Assembly: GCF_000756305.1 (NCBI RefSeq) | Contig: NZ_JRFE01000003.1 | Coordinates: 1 to 64,000, forward strand | Length of the DNA stretch: 64,000 bases | Source: Myxosarcina sp. GI1 | Lineage (GTDB): Bacteria > Cyanobacteriota > Cyanobacteriia > Cyanobacteriales > Xenococcaceae | Reading direction: 5' to 3' | Shown: piece by piece, positions 24,971-34,463 of the stretch | How positions within the stretch are numbered: position 1 is the first letter of the stretch | How the letters are laid out: the number at the start of each line of letters is the position of its first letter | Program-made: the position numbers and the translations under genes | The notes under the pieces: model-generated | The model's input: only the letters and a program-made list of their open reading frames with translations | Told to the model about the DNA's origin: nothing | Databases searched by the model: none

Positions 24971-25747
24971 TTATCTTTTTGGCGATTTAGTATTCTTATA
25001 ACGATCGCTACCTACTGTAGATAAACCACCGAAAGTCATTGCTAAATTTTCTTCGGTAAATACTTCTTCGGTAGTACCTGCCGCCAAGATAGTTTGATTG
25101 AGTAAAATGACGCGATCGCAAAAAGTAGAAATTGAGGCTAAATCGTGAGTCGAAACTAAGATAGTATGTCCTGCATTTTTTAGCTGTAGCAGCAGATCGA
25201 TAATGCTTTTTTCGGTTTTAATATCTACCCCTGTAAAAGGTTCGTCGAGCAACATTATTTTACTTTCCTGAGCCAAAGCCCTGGCTAAAAAAGCTCGTTT
25301 TTTCTGTCCTCCCGAAAGTTCTCCAATTTGACAGTTGCGATATTCGGACATCCCTACCCGCGCCAAACTTTCTCTGACCAGACGGCGATCTTGAGAACCA
25401 GGTATCCGTAATAGATTCATATAGCCGTAACGTCCCATCATTACTGCATCTGCGACGCTAATAGGAAAGTTCCAGTCAACTTCGTCTGCCTGGGGAACGT
25501 AAGCCATAAGCTGCTGTTTTTGCGCTCTAGCAATTGACAAACCATTAATGCGAACCCATCCCTGATTTGGCTTTAAAAACCCCATAATCGCTTTAAACAA
25601 AGTCGATTTACCACCACCATTAGGTCCTACCAACCCAGTAATCGTCCCTGGTAAAATTTGGCAGCTAGCATTATAAAGCGCGAGGCGAGCATTATTGTAG
25701 GTAACGCTAATATTATCGACTGTAATTCCTAAAGCTGGATTCATCAT
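24971..25747 (-). CDS. Metal-type ABC transporter ATPase (Mn/Zn/Fe family), orphan
   Basis: A 258-residue ATPase with Walker A GPNGGGKST, signature LSGGQKKR, Walker B IMLLDEP and the H-loop STHD. The stretch VPQADEVDWNFPISVADAVM and MGRYG is typical of the manganese/zinc/chelated-iron importer ATPases such as MntA or ZnuC. Its permease and binding protein genes, normally adjacent, are absent from both sides. Two ATG codons sit in tandem at the start. It may serve a transporter encoded elsewhere or be what remains of an operon. Confidence 0.85.
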   Translation of the reverse strand: MMNPALGITVDNISVTYNNARLALYNASCQILPGTITGLVGPNGGGKSTLFKAIMGFLKPNQGWVRINGLSIARAQKQQLMAYVPQADEVDWNFPISVADAVMMGRYGYMNLLRIPGSQDRRLVRESLARVGMSEYRNCQIGELSGGQKKRAFLARALAQESKIMLLDEPFTGVDIKTEKSIIDLLLQLKNAGHTILVSTHDLASISTFCDRVILLNQTILAAGTTEEVFTEENLAMTFGGLSTVGSDRYKNTKSPKR

Positions 25748-26035
25748 TGGTATTTATAGGCTACGGGCAGATAGCTGAATAAACTTTTTGTAAGCCGCGA
25801 TCGCACAAAGGTTTTGCCGTCTCGTAATTTTTTCGCTTTAAAAGTTTCAAGCTTTTTCATAATCTTTTCATATTTTAGCAAACATCAGTAAACTTGCTAT
25901 TTCTGCTAAATTTTTTTGGTTCGGCTATAAATAATTTGTTAAGAATGCTCTAGATTACTAGAATTAGCTTGGAACATAGAAATTAAAGAGACTTAACAAA
26001 CAAACCTACCCAAGCCAAATTTCTACCTTCAATTT
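25748..26035. other. Divergent promoter region (ABC ATPase / ndhD)
   Basis: The 288-bp spacer between divergent genes is AT-rich with one gcgatcgc at about 25798. Both promoters must lie here. No specific operator was recognised; in particular no Mn-responsive site could be defined. Confidence 0.4.
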
Positions 26036-27634
26036 ATGACAAACTTTCCTTGGTTAACTATCAGCATTTTGTTTCCCATTGCTGCTTCCTTGCTGCTACC
26101 GTTGATTCCCGACAAAGATGGCAAAACGGTAAGATGGTATGCCTTAAGCGTGGGCTTAATCGATTTTGTAGTTTTAGTCTATGCTTTTTATACTGGTTAT
26201 GACTTCAACAATCCCGACCTACAGTTAGTAGAAAGTTATTCTTGGATACCCGAACTAGATCTCAACTGGTCGGTTGGGGCTGACGGGTTGTCGATGCCGT
26301 TAATTTTGCTTACGGGTTTTATTACCACCCTGGCGATTATGGCAGCTTGGCCCGTAACTTTCAAACCCAAGCTGTTTTACTTTTTGATGTTGGCAATGTA
26401 TGGCGGACAAATTGCTGTCTTTGCCGTACAGGATATGCTGCTATTTTTTCTCGTCTGGGAATTGGAACTCGTTCCCGTATATTTAATTCTGTCAATTTGG
26501 GGCGGTAAAAAACGTTTGTATGCGGCAACTAAGTTTATTCTCTACACTGCTGGCGGCTCATTATTTATTTTGATTGCCGCTTTGACTATGGCATTCTATG
26601 GGGATACAGTTACCTTTGACATGAGCGCGATCGCCGCTAAAGATTATACGATAAATTTACAGCTATTACTTTATGGTGGATTTTTGATTGCTTACGGTGT
26701 CAAGCTACCGATTTTTCCTCTACACACCTGGCTGCCAGATGCTCACGGCGAAGCCACCGCACCAGCGCACATGTTGCTGGCAGGTATTCTGCTAAAAATG
26801 GGTGGTTATGCCTTAATCAGAATGAATATGGGAATGCTGCCCGATGCTCATGCTGTTTTTGCTCCCATTTTGGTGATTTTAGGGGTAGTCAATATTATTT
26901 ATGCGGCATTGACTTCTTTTGCCCAACGCAACCTCAAGCGCAAAATTGCCTATTCTTCAATTTCTCACATGGGGTTCGTGTTAATTGGGATTGCTTCCTT
27001 TACCGATTTGGGTACTAGTGGAGCGATGCTACAGATGATCTCTCACGGTCTAATCGGCGCGAGCCTCTTTTTTATGGTCGGAGCTACTTACGATCGCACT
27101 CATACGCTGATGTTAGATGAAATGGGTGGTGTCGGGCAAAAAATGAAAAAAATCTTTGCCATGTGGACTACCTGTTCCTTTGCTTCTTTAGCTTTACCTG
27201 GAATGAGTGGGTTTGTCGCAGAACTGATGGTATTTGTCGGTTTTGCCACCAGTGATGCCTATAACTCTACTTTTAAAGTAATTATTGTTTTCTTAGCCGC
27301 AGTTGGGGTAATTCTCACGCCAATTTATCTCTTGTCAATGTTAAGAGAAATGCTCTACGGTCCCGAAAATAAAGAACTCGTCCATCATACCAACCTGATC
27401 GATGCCGAACCGAGAGAGGTATTTATTATTGCCTGTCTGTTAATTCCCATTATCGGCATCGGGTTGTATCCCAAACTAATTACCCAAATTTATGATTCTA
27501 GTATCGCTCAGTTAACCGCTAGAGCGCGTAATTCCGTACCGAGTTTAATCGAAACAGCACGGCGGTCGCCACAAACTTCTTTTTACTCGACCCTTTCTCA
27601 GGGCGCACCAAATTTAGAGCGGTTGAGTAAGTAA
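26036..27634 (+). CDS. ndhD: NAD(P)H-quinone oxidoreductase chain 4 (NdhD)
   Basis: A proton-pumping antiporter-like subunit of NDH-1, 532 residues with about 14 transmembrane segments, acting in respiration and cyclic electron flow. The conserved glutamate in [11 protein letters not shown], the lysine helix ([19 protein letters not shown], where the Pro-Leu-His-Thr-Trp-Leu box is diagnostic) and [16 protein letters not shown] are all present. It stands alone, as NdhD paralogs often do when not paired with ndhF. Whether it is the NdhD1/D2 or the CO2-uptake type cannot be decided by eye; absence of ndhF3 or cupA nearby argues for D1/D2. Confidence 0.95.
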   Translation: MTNFPWLTISILFPIAASLLLPLIPDKDGKTVRWYALSVGLIDFVVLVYAFYTGYDFNNPDLQLVESYSWIPELDLNWSVGADGLSMPLILLTGFITTLAIMAAWPVTFKPKLFYFLMLAMYGGQIAVFAVQDMLLFFLVWELELVPVYLILSIWGGKKRLYAATKFILYTAGGSLFILIAALTMAFYGDTVTFDMSAIAAKDYTINLQLLLYGGFLIAYGVKLPIFPLHTWLPDAHGEATAPAHMLLAGILLKMGGYALIRMNMGMLPDAHAVFAPILVILGVVNIIYAALTSFAQRNLKRKIAYSSISHMGFVLIGIASFTDLGTSGAMLQMISHGLIGASLFFMVGATYDRTHTLMLDEMGGVGQKMKKIFAMWTTCSFASLALPGMSGFVAELMVFVGFATSDAYNSTFKVIIVFLAAVGVILTPIYLLSMLREMLYGPENKELVHHTNLIDAEPREVFIIACLLIPIIGIGLYPKLITQIYDSSIAQLTARARNSVPSLIETARRSPQTSFYSTLSQGAPNLERLSK

Positions 27635-27655
27635 TTATTTAGCTATAGATTGTAA

Positions 27656-27685
27656 GTTGGGTTATTAAAACCCAGCTTTTTTTTT
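27656..27685 (+). terminator. Intrinsic terminator of ndhD
   Basis: GTTGGGTT (27656-27663) pairs with AACCCAGC (27669-27676) through eight pairs including one G-T, with a 5-nt loop, followed by nine T residues. It lies 21 nt after the stop codon. Confidence 0.85.
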
Positions 27686-27715
27686 GCAAAACTATAGCGG
27701 TAGGCACGACATAAA

Positions 27716-28528
27716 ATGAATGAATTTTGGCAACAGGTGTTAGATTTTTGTCAGGAAACAACTCAGACTGTAGGCGATCGCTTGAGGGAAGATTTTGGTA
27801 AAATACAAGCCACTGCTAAAGCCGATGGCAGCTTAGTAACCAAAGCCGACAAATGGTCGGATAAAGCTATTAGAGAAGCGATCGCTACTGCTTTTCCCGA
27901 ACATGGCGTACTGACAGAAGAAACTACCCATGTCTTTCCCGCTACCGACTGGTGCTGGATCGTCGATCCTGTAGATGGGACGACCAACTTTACTCGCGGC
28001 GTGCCTATCTGGGCAATTTCGTTGGGTTTGTTTTACCAGGGTATGCCAGTATTTGGCTTTGTTTATTTACCCATGCTGCAACAGTCTTTTTATGGCTATT
28101 GGTATGGTGAAACTGGTTTAAATGGTCCTACTGGAGCCTATCTCAACCAGCAACCCCTCTCAACAACTCAAGATAATCCCAGCAAAAGTCATTTATTTAA
28201 CTTCTGCGCTCGTAGTTTGTTAGTATTGCAACATCCTTTTCCCTGCAAAGTAAGAATGATCGGGGTTGCCAGTTATAACCTGTTACTAGTAGCAGCAGGA
28301 GCGGCAATTGGTGGTGTAGAAGCTACCCCCAAAATTTGGGATATTGCGGCGGCATGGGTAATTATCAAAGCTGCAGGTGGCGAATTTGTGTTTTTAGACG
28401 AAAACTCCGTATTTCCCCTACAGATAGGGAAAAATTATGGCAGTACTCCTTTTCCCAGCCTGGGTATCTGCCGCTCCGAATTGGTGGCAAAATTTGAGCC
28501 TTTAGTCAAATGTGTAGTCGAGCGATAA
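27716..28528 (+). CDS. Inositol monophosphatase family protein
   Basis: A 270-residue Mg2+/Li+-type phosphatase. The metal site is visible: EET at residues 68-70, DPVDGTTN (84-91) and the second Asp in WDIAAAW (208-214). The fold keeps the family's order and length. The substrate may be inositol phosphate, histidinol phosphate or a bisphosphorylated nucleotide; sequence does not decide. It starts at ATG 27716 after the ndhD terminator and is followed by an ABC-2 permease 113 bp downstream. Confidence 0.87.
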   Translation: MNEFWQQVLDFCQETTQTVGDRLREDFGKIQATAKADGSLVTKADKWSDKAIREAIATAFPEHGVLTEETTHVFPATDWCWIVDPVDGTTNFTRGVPIWAISLGLFYQGMPVFGFVYLPMLQQSFYGYWYGETGLNGPTGAYLNQQPLSTTQDNPSKSHLFNFCARSLLVLQHPFPCKVRMIGVASYNLLLVAAGAAIGGVEATPKIWDIAAAWVIIKAAGGEFVFLDENSVFPLQIGKNYGSTPFPSLGICRSELVAKFEPLVKCVVER

Positions 28529-28641
28529 ACTTAAACTTTACTTAACATTAGAGCGATCGATGTTATGTTTACCACTTATTTTGGGAAATATGCAACAGTA
28601 TCGACCCCGATCTTGACTAACAAATTTTCCAGAAGATTTCC

Positions 28642-29415
28642 ATGAATCCCAATAGAGTGCTAACCATTGCCAAAAATGGTTTTCAAGAAGTTATTCGCGA
28701 TCGCATCCTCTACTTTATCGGCTTTTTTACCCTATTGTTAATTCTCGCCCAGAGAATAATTCCAGAGATTGCCGCAGGTACTCATGAAAAAATACTCTTA
28801 GACTTTGGTATCGGTGCTATTGCTCTAATGAGCGTGACCATAGCTATTTTTATCGGTACGGGAACGATTAACAAAGAGATCGAACAGCGCACTTTGTTGA
28901 TGCTCGTACCAAAACCCATCAGCCGCGCTGAATTTATTTTGGGCAAACAACTAGGTTTAGTAGCAGTTTTAGCAGTCGTGGTAACAATCATGATGGTAAT
29001 TTACCTGGCAATGCTAAGTTTTTCTGACATTACCTATCCTTTAAGCGCGCTAATAGTTACGGCTGTTTATCTGTTGCTAGAGTTAGCTTTATTAATTGGT
29101 GTAGCCTTATTGTTCGGCGTATTTACCAGTTCGATTCTGGCAACTTTACTTAGTTTTGGCGTTTACTTGATGGGTCATTTCAGCCAGGATTTAGTAGAGC
29201 TAGGAAAATTGAGTGAAAACGAGAGTATTAAAAGTTTAACTACCAGTCTCTATTTAATTCTGCCCGACCTTTCGCGACTGGATTTAAAGAATGAGGCAGT
29301 TTACGGTTTGCTGCCCGACTCGGGCAATTTAGCTGCCAATGCTTTGTATGGTATTTTATACACGGCTTTATTATTGGTTTTATCGATGACTATTTTTGCT
29401 CGTAAAGAATTTTAG
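28642..29415 (+). CDS. ABC-2 type transporter permease
   Basis: A 257-residue permease with six hydrophobic segments. The N-terminal amphipathic start (VLTIAKNGFQEVIRDRILYF) and EIEQRTLLMLVPKPISRAEF, with its RTL...KPISR box between the second and third helices, are typical of ABC-2 exporters. No ATPase gene is adjacent, so the partner ATPase must be encoded elsewhere. ATG 28642 follows a weak ribosome site. Substrate unknown. Confidence 0.82.
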   Translation: MNPNRVLTIAKNGFQEVIRDRILYFIGFFTLLLILAQRIIPEIAAGTHEKILLDFGIGAIALMSVTIAIFIGTGTINKEIEQRTLLMLVPKPISRAEFILGKQLGLVAVLAVVVTIMMVIYLAMLSFSDITYPLSALIVTAVYLLLELALLIGVALLFGVFTSSILATLLSFGVYLMGHFSQDLVELGKLSENESIKSLTTSLYLILPDLSRLDLKNEAVYGLLPDSGNLAANALYGILYTALLLVLSMTIFARKEF

Positions 29416-29716
29416 ATTGTCAGCGTCATCGACTTACAATTTTTGCAGCGAGTTAAGCCTAAATTTGTCAAAAAAACTTTTATTTAAGCAATATTCTCGA
29501 AAATAACTCGATCTAAACCGTTACAAACAATAGTATAAATAGAGATAAATAAAAAATTGAATTCGTCTCGCGATGGCTTATCGAGCTTGTGTGGTAGCAA
29601 AATGGTTTTTTAAAACTTGTCGAACCACATATTTAAAGAGGCGTGCCTTACAACATCTCTTTAGAGCGATATTCCGTAACTAATATAGTCCCTCCAGAAA
29701 TGGTCGGTTTATTTTT
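29416..29716. other. Intergenic region before the histidine kinase
   Basis: The 301 bp contain no reading frame or strong hairpin. The region is AT-rich to about 29570 and mixed after that. It is the likely site of the kinase promoter. Confidence 0.35.
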
Positions 29717-30937
29717 ATGTCAGATGGTTCTGGATCGAGCGTACAGCAACAAACAAAGTTAAAGCAGTTTGAACGGGTCAAAAAAGTTCTTATTTTGGCA
29801 ACTCATACTGCTGAAGCTGAAGCAATTGCCACAACATTACGTTCGAGCAGCTTAAATTGTCAATACCATGTTTGTGTGACGGTGAAGCAAGCCCGTAAAG
29901 CTTTAGTGGATGATGCGTATAATGTAATGTTGTACGACTATTCTGCCGATGGCGATCGCTCTATTAAGAATCCTTTACAACAATTAGGTTGGTGGTACGA
30001 ACTGTCGCCTCAAATTCCTTTAGTTTTGGTTACAGACACTTTGGGAGATGAAATAGCTGTAGAATGTATACAAGCAGGGGTTGGCGGTTACGTTCTCAGA
30101 CACAGGCTCGACAAACTGCCAAATATTATAGAAAATTTGCTTGCTAATTTTAGTTGGCAAAAATCGCAGCTACAATTTGTTACAGTTGGGCAGCAACAAA
30201 AACGTATCGAGCAGCTTGAAGCTGAAAACCAACGTTTGAGAGCGGCAGAAACAGCTATTCAAGAACATATTTCTCATCTCGCTCATGAATTACGCAGTCC
30301 CGTCGCAGGAATCGTAGGATTTGCCAGAATGCTTAGAGACTGTATCTATGGTGCTTTAAATACCAAACAAATGCAGTATATTTGTTCGATAACTTCAACT
30401 GGTGAATATCTTTTAGAATTGGTCAATAACTATTTAGACCTTGCCAAAATTGAAGCTGATAAAGAAGAAATACATATTGAGAGATTAGTAGTAGAAGAAG
30501 TTTGCTATAGTGCTTTATCAATAATTAGACCCAGAGTCAAAGAAAAGAACTTAGAGCTAAATTTCGGTTTAGGCAAAGATGTGGACTTTTGTTTTGCAGA
30601 TCCGATACGCTTAAAACAAATATTGCTCAATTTGTTGTCTAACGCAGTCAAATTTACCGCAGCAGGTTCGGTAACATTAAAAGTAGAGAAAAAAGATGAA
30701 ATGCTGACATTTGCAGTAATCGATACGGGAATTGGTATAGCTCCCAGCGACTGTGATAAACTTTTTCAAGCTTTCCAACAACTTAATAGCTGGCGTGAAG
30801 GGACGGGTTTGGGTTTGGTTTTATCTCGTAAATTAGCAAGACTTCATGGTGGCGATATTACTATTGGCTCGGAAGTAGGTAAGGGTAGCTGTTTTACTCT
30901 ACATCTTCCCTCAAAGTTTAAAAAAGTAGAAAGTTAA
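29717..30937 (+). CDS. Hybrid histidine kinase with N-terminal receiver-like domain
   Basis: A soluble 406-residue sensor kinase. Residues 22-142 form a receiver-like domain: strand KVLILATH, Asp74 in MLYDYS at the phosphoacceptor position, and LVLVTDTL at the Thr position. The invariant Lys region, however, reads YVLRHRL, with Arg in place of Lys. A coiled coil (159-183) leads to the HisKA box HLAHELRSPVAGIVGFARML with His190, then the HATPase: N box ILLNLLSNAVKFT, G1 DTGIGIA, F FQAF and G2 GTGLGLVLSRKL. There is no membrane segment. The domain order (receiver then kinase) is common in cyanobacteria and suggests it sits inside a phosphorelay. No response regulator is adjacent. Confidence 0.88.
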   Translation: MSDGSGSSVQQQTKLKQFERVKKVLILATHTAEAEAIATTLRSSSLNCQYHVCVTVKQARKALVDDAYNVMLYDYSADGDRSIKNPLQQLGWWYELSPQIPLVLVTDTLGDEIAVECIQAGVGGYVLRHRLDKLPNIIENLLANFSWQKSQLQFVTVGQQQKRIEQLEAENQRLRAAETAIQEHISHLAHELRSPVAGIVGFARMLRDCIYGALNTKQMQYICSITSTGEYLLELVNNYLDLAKIEADKEEIHIERLVVEEVCYSALSIIRPRVKEKNLELNFGLGKDVDFCFADPIRLKQILLNLLSNAVKFTAAGSVTLKVEKKDEMLTFAVIDTGIGIAPSDCDKLFQAFQQLNSWREGTGLGLVLSRKLARLHGGDITIGSEVGKGSCFTLHLPSKFKKVES

Positions 30938-31144
30938 AATCAGTAAAATTAGAAAAGATCGATACTATTCATTAATTATCAATTATCAACGAGCAGTTGT
31001 TTATTAATAAACATACTGCGATATTTACTCGTCCTTCGGGAAGTGCGACTCGCTACTCAACTTTGGTTCGGTTATCTAGGGATACTAAAAGTTATAAATC
31101 GAGTAATAATTGAAATTGATGACTTGTAACTCGAATTTTCAGCC

Positions 31145-31957
31145 GTGATAGAAGCAAAATTACAGCAACTTAGAAATTTATTTCAAGAAATGGAGCGAGC
31201 TTTAATTGCTTATTCTGGTGGTGTTGATAGTACGCTGGTTGCTAAAGTTGCTTACGATGTTTTGGGCGATCGCGCGATCGCAATCACCGCTGTATCTCCT
31301 TCGCTAATGCCAGAAGAATTAGATGCAGCACAGCTTCAGGCGGCAGAAATTGGGATTAAACACGAACTGGTAGAAACCCATGAGATGGATAACCCCAACT
31401 ATACTTCTAACCCCGTCAATCGCTGTTATTTTTGCAAAAGCGAATTACACGATACTCTTAAACCCATTGCACACGAACGAGGCTATCCTTATGTTGTTGA
31501 TGGAGTAAATGCCGACGACTTACAAGACTATCGCCCAGGAATTCAAGCGGCTAAAGAAAGAGGTGCCAGATCGCCTCTGGCAGAAACGGGCATCAGCAAA
31601 CTAGAAGTTCGAGAAATTTCGCGGTTGCTAGGGCTTTCCTGGTGGGATAAACCCGCTCAACCCTGTCTCAGTTCGCGTTTTCCCTATGGGGAAGCGATCG
31701 ATCTTGGCAAGCTACAAAGAGTAGGTAGAGCCGAAATTTATCTGCGTAACATGGGTTATAAGAATCTGCGAGTACGCTCTCAAGCCGATACCGCTAGAAT
31801 CGAACTACCTCCAGAAGATATTAAAAATTTTGTTAGAGATATCGATTTACTGGAGTTAACTGCTAAATTTCAAGATTTGGGCTTTATGTTTGTCACTCTC
31901 GATCTAGAAGGCTACCGTAGCGGCAAACTAAACCGCGTCTTACAGCAAAGTTACTAA
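31145..31957 (+). CDS. larE: ATP-dependent sacrificial sulfur transferase LarE
   Basis: A PP-loop protein of 270 residues. It has the PP-loop SGGVDST (24-30), CYFCK (94-98) and Cys174 in AQPCLSSRF, which corresponds to the sacrificial cysteine of LarE. LarE donates sulfur to build the nickel-pincer cofactor of lactate racemase. It starts with GTG 31145; no ATG is available before the PP-loop. larB and larC are not adjacent. Single LarE homologs are widespread in cyanobacteria and may have a different acceptor. Confidence 0.88.
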   Translation: MIEAKLQQLRNLFQEMERALIAYSGGVDSTLVAKVAYDVLGDRAIAITAVSPSLMPEELDAAQLQAAEIGIKHELVETHEMDNPNYTSNPVNRCYFCKSELHDTLKPIAHERGYPYVVDGVNADDLQDYRPGIQAAKERGARSPLAETGISKLEVREISRLLGLSWWDKPAQPCLSSRFPYGEAIDLGKLQRVGRAEIYLRNMGYKNLRVRSQADTARIELPPEDIKNFVRDIDLLELTAKFQDLGFMFVTLDLEGYRSGKLNRVLQQSY

Positions 31958-31985
31958 AAGAAGAATCTATTCAAGATCGCAACTT

Positions 31986-32016
31986 GAGGAGGGATATTAT
32001 CCTTCCTCTATTTTTT
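31986..32016 (+). terminator. Intrinsic terminator of larE
   Basis: GAGGAGGGAT (31986-31995) pairs with ATCCTTCCTC (31999-32008) over ten pairs including one G-T, with a 3-nt loop, followed by TA and six T residues. It is a strong rho-independent terminator. The remaining 32017-32250 holds no credible gene. Confidence 0.9.
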
Positions 32017-32250
32017 GACAGTCGCTTTTACTCGAACGTATAGCAAGGAAAAACCTCAAAACGTATTTATTGCCACAGTTATTTAAATTTGATTGCTCGA
32101 TTATAGACCCGTTGACAGCGTTGGATTTTACTCTTTTGGGCGAATATCGCCTAATCGCTTCAAGCAAAATTGCCACTTTTTTTAAGCGAGAAAGTTTAAT
32201 CTTACCGTTCATAACTAGTCAACTACCAAAATTATGGGAGCAAGAACGAT

Positions 32251-34386
32251 TTGTCTATCACCGTTACCTCAACCTCAGAGCCAGTTTCTTTTAATCTGAC
32301 AGAAGCAACAGTTGCAGAAATTAACGAGGCGTTTGAATTTGGGGCATTAACCTCAGAAAAATTAGCTCGACTTTACCTCAACCGTGTTGAAGCTTACGAT
32401 CCGCTACTCAATCCAATTATCGAACTCAATCCGGATCTTTTAGAGCAAGCCAGAGCGATCGATGTCCAGCGTCAGCAGGGAAACATAAGCGATCCTCTAG
32501 CAGGGATTCCAGTTCTGTTAAAAGATAACGTCGACACGGCAGATTTACCTACAACCGCAGGTTCTCTAGCATTAGAAGGCTCAATTCCTCCCGATGACGC
32601 TTTGATCACTGCCGAACTTCAGGATGCGGGTGCGCTAATTTTGGGCAAGGCAAGTTTAACCGAATTTGCTAATTTCCTCACCGATGGCATGCCCAACGGC
32701 TATAGCTCGCTCAATGGCTTTACCTATAATCCCTACAATCCGACTCCCGAACCCAACGGAGAACCAATTTTCGATCCTGGTGGTTCTAGTAGCGGTCCTG
32801 CGGTGGCAGTTGCAGCAAGTTTAGCTCCCGTATCGGTCGGTACGGAAACCTCTGGTTCGATTCTCAGTCCTGCTACCAATAATTCAGTTGTTGGTATTAA
32901 ACCCACTGTTGGTTTGGTCAGCCGCGATGGAATTATTCCCATCTCCGCAAGTCAAGATACTGCCGGTCCTTTTGGTCGTACCGTTGCCGATGCTGCTACT
33001 TTATTGGGCGACCTGACTGGAGTAGATCCCAGCGATCCAGCAACCGCAGCTAGTGAGGGTAAGTTTTATACCGACTATACTCAATTTCTCGATCCTAATG
33101 CTCTTGATGGAGCTAGAATTGGCGTTCCCAAAGCCTATTGGGAAAGACTTTCAGAAGACCAAGTACCACTGATAGAAACTGCTATTTCTACCATAGAAAG
33201 TCAGGGAGCGACGATTGTTTATGAAGAAATCCCCACTACAGAAGAGCTATCGGAGTTTAGTTCTTCTGTACTTTTCTACGAGTTTAAACGCGACCTCAAC
33301 GCCTATTTAGATAGCTTAGGTGATGACGCTCCTGTAGACACCTTGGCGGAGGTTATTGCTTTTAATGAAGCCAATGCTGAAGAAGCTCTGAGATACGGAC
33401 AAACCCGCGCTTTAGAATCACAGGCAATCGACCTGGTAGAAGATCGAGAGCAGTATTTAGAAGATCGAGCCACAGATTTACGTCTGGCAAAAGAAGAAGG
33501 CATCGATGCTTACCTCGAACAGTACGACCTCGATGCAATTCTATTTCCCGAAAACTTTGGTGCCAGCATAGCTGCTAAAGCAGGATACCCTAGTATCAAC
33601 GTCCCTGGCGGTTATATTCCTAACGGCGAACCATTTGGCGTAACCTTTTCAGGCACTGCTTTTAGCGAACCAGAATTAATTGGATTTGCTTATGATTACG
33701 AGCAAGCTAGCAAACTGCGCGTTTCTCCCGAAAGCACACCCCCGTTAGAGGGAGAATTATTTGAATATCAAACTCAGGTAACTGTCACTGGAGATGCCAA
33801 AGATAACGAGATTTCTCCAGAGTTAGTTGCTGACTTTGACGGCAATGGGGATTTAATCTTTGCAGGTGCGGGAGAAGATCTTATCGATACTTCCCAGGCT
33901 CTTACTGGCAGTAATCGAATCTATGGTGGTGCTGGTAAGGATGAAGTTATTGTTGGCTTGGAAGATTTTGCTGCTGGTGGTAAAGGTGACGATCTTTTGG
34001 ATGCCTCTGTAGGCAGGGGACAAAATCGCCTCTATGGTGGTGCTGGTAATGATGAATTTTTTCTCGGTAGTAAAGATCGCGCTTTTGGTGGCAATGGGTC
34101 TGACAGCTTTTTTGTTCTTGCTGGTGGCAACAACTTTCTTACTGGTGGTGTCGGTGCCGACCAGTTCTGGATTGCCAATGCAGAGTTACCCGACGCTGTT
34201 AATACTATTACCGACTTTGAAATTGGTAAAGATGTTATCGGTATTGGTGGACTAGATTTGAGTTTTGACGATCTCAGCCTGACACAACAAGACGGTGATA
34301 CTTTGATTGCTACAAAAACTCAAGACCTGGCAATTTTGCAGGGAATCACAGCAAGTTTAGGCGAAAGTGATTTTGTTTTGGTGTAA
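32251..34386 (+). CDS. Amidase-signature enzyme fused to RTX-like C-terminus, copy 1
   Basis: A 711-residue protein. Residues 15-505 are an amidase-signature domain with Lys91 (LLKDN), the GGSSSG motif (178-182) and the nucleophile region ETSGSI (Ser203). Residues 510-711 are Gly/Asp-rich repeats (YGGAGKDEVIVG, GGKGDDLLDAS, YGGAGNDEFFLG) ending in a TDFEIGKDVIGIGG module, typical of type I secreted calcium-binding proteins. So it is predicted to be an exported amidase. The start is TTG 32251: the N-terminus aligns with that of copy 2 and no ATG exists there. The catalytic motif is less canonical (ETSGSIL) than in copy 2 (DTGGSIR), suggesting changed substrate use. The partner gene follows 77 bp later. 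Confidence 0.87.
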   Translation: MSITVTSTSEPVSFNLTEATVAEINEAFEFGALTSEKLARLYLNRVEAYDPLLNPIIELNPDLLEQARAIDVQRQQGNISDPLAGIPVLLKDNVDTADLPTTAGSLALEGSIPPDDALITAELQDAGALILGKASLTEFANFLTDGMPNGYSSLNGFTYNPYNPTPEPNGEPIFDPGGSSSGPAVAVAASLAPVSVGTETSGSILSPATNNSVVGIKPTVGLVSRDGIIPISASQDTAGPFGRTVADAATLLGDLTGVDPSDPATAASEGKFYTDYTQFLDPNALDGARIGVPKAYWERLSEDQVPLIETAISTIESQGATIVYEEIPTTEELSEFSSSVLFYEFKRDLNAYLDSLGDDAPVDTLAEVIAFNEANAEEALRYGQTRALESQAIDLVEDREQYLEDRATDLRLAKEEGIDAYLEQYDLDAILFPENFGASIAAKAGYPSINVPGGYIPNGEPFGVTFSGTAFSEPELIGFAYDYEQASKLRVSPESTPPLEGELFEYQTQVTVTGDAKDNEISPELVADFDGNGDLIFAGAGEDLIDTSQALTGSNRIYGGAGKDEVIVGLEDFAAGGKGDDLLDASVGRGQNRLYGGAGNDEFFLGSKDRAFGGNGSDSFFVLAGGNNFLTGGVGADQFWIANAELPDAVNTITDFEIGKDVIGIGGLDLSFDDLSLTQQDGDTLIATKTQDLAILQGITASLGESDFVLV

Positions 34387-34395
34387 ATAGATGGC

Positions 34396-34429
34396 GGCGA
34401 TCGCACTATAGATCTATAGTGCGATCGCC
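34396..34429. repeat. Perfect 34-bp palindrome with two HIP1 sites
   Basis: GGCGATCGCACTATAGA and its exact reverse complement meet without a spacer, so the whole 34 bp is a palindrome with GCGATCGC in each arm. It lies 9 bp after the first amidase stop and 34 bp before the second amidase start. It lacks a T-tract. It may act as a terminator or as a stabilising 3' hairpin, or could be a site for a palindrome-forming repeat. Confidence 0.8.
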
Positions 34430-34463
34430 TCGGTAAGACATTTTTAGCAAGAGTGAATTTATA

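Noticed and set aside
25748-26035. Manganese riboswitch or operator for the ABC ATPase
   Set aside because: No yybP-ykoY-like structure or inverted repeat was visible in the divergent spacer.
31997-32294. Opposed 71- and 74-codon frames between larE and the first amidase
   Set aside because: They overlap each other and the larE terminator, and encode no recognisable domain.
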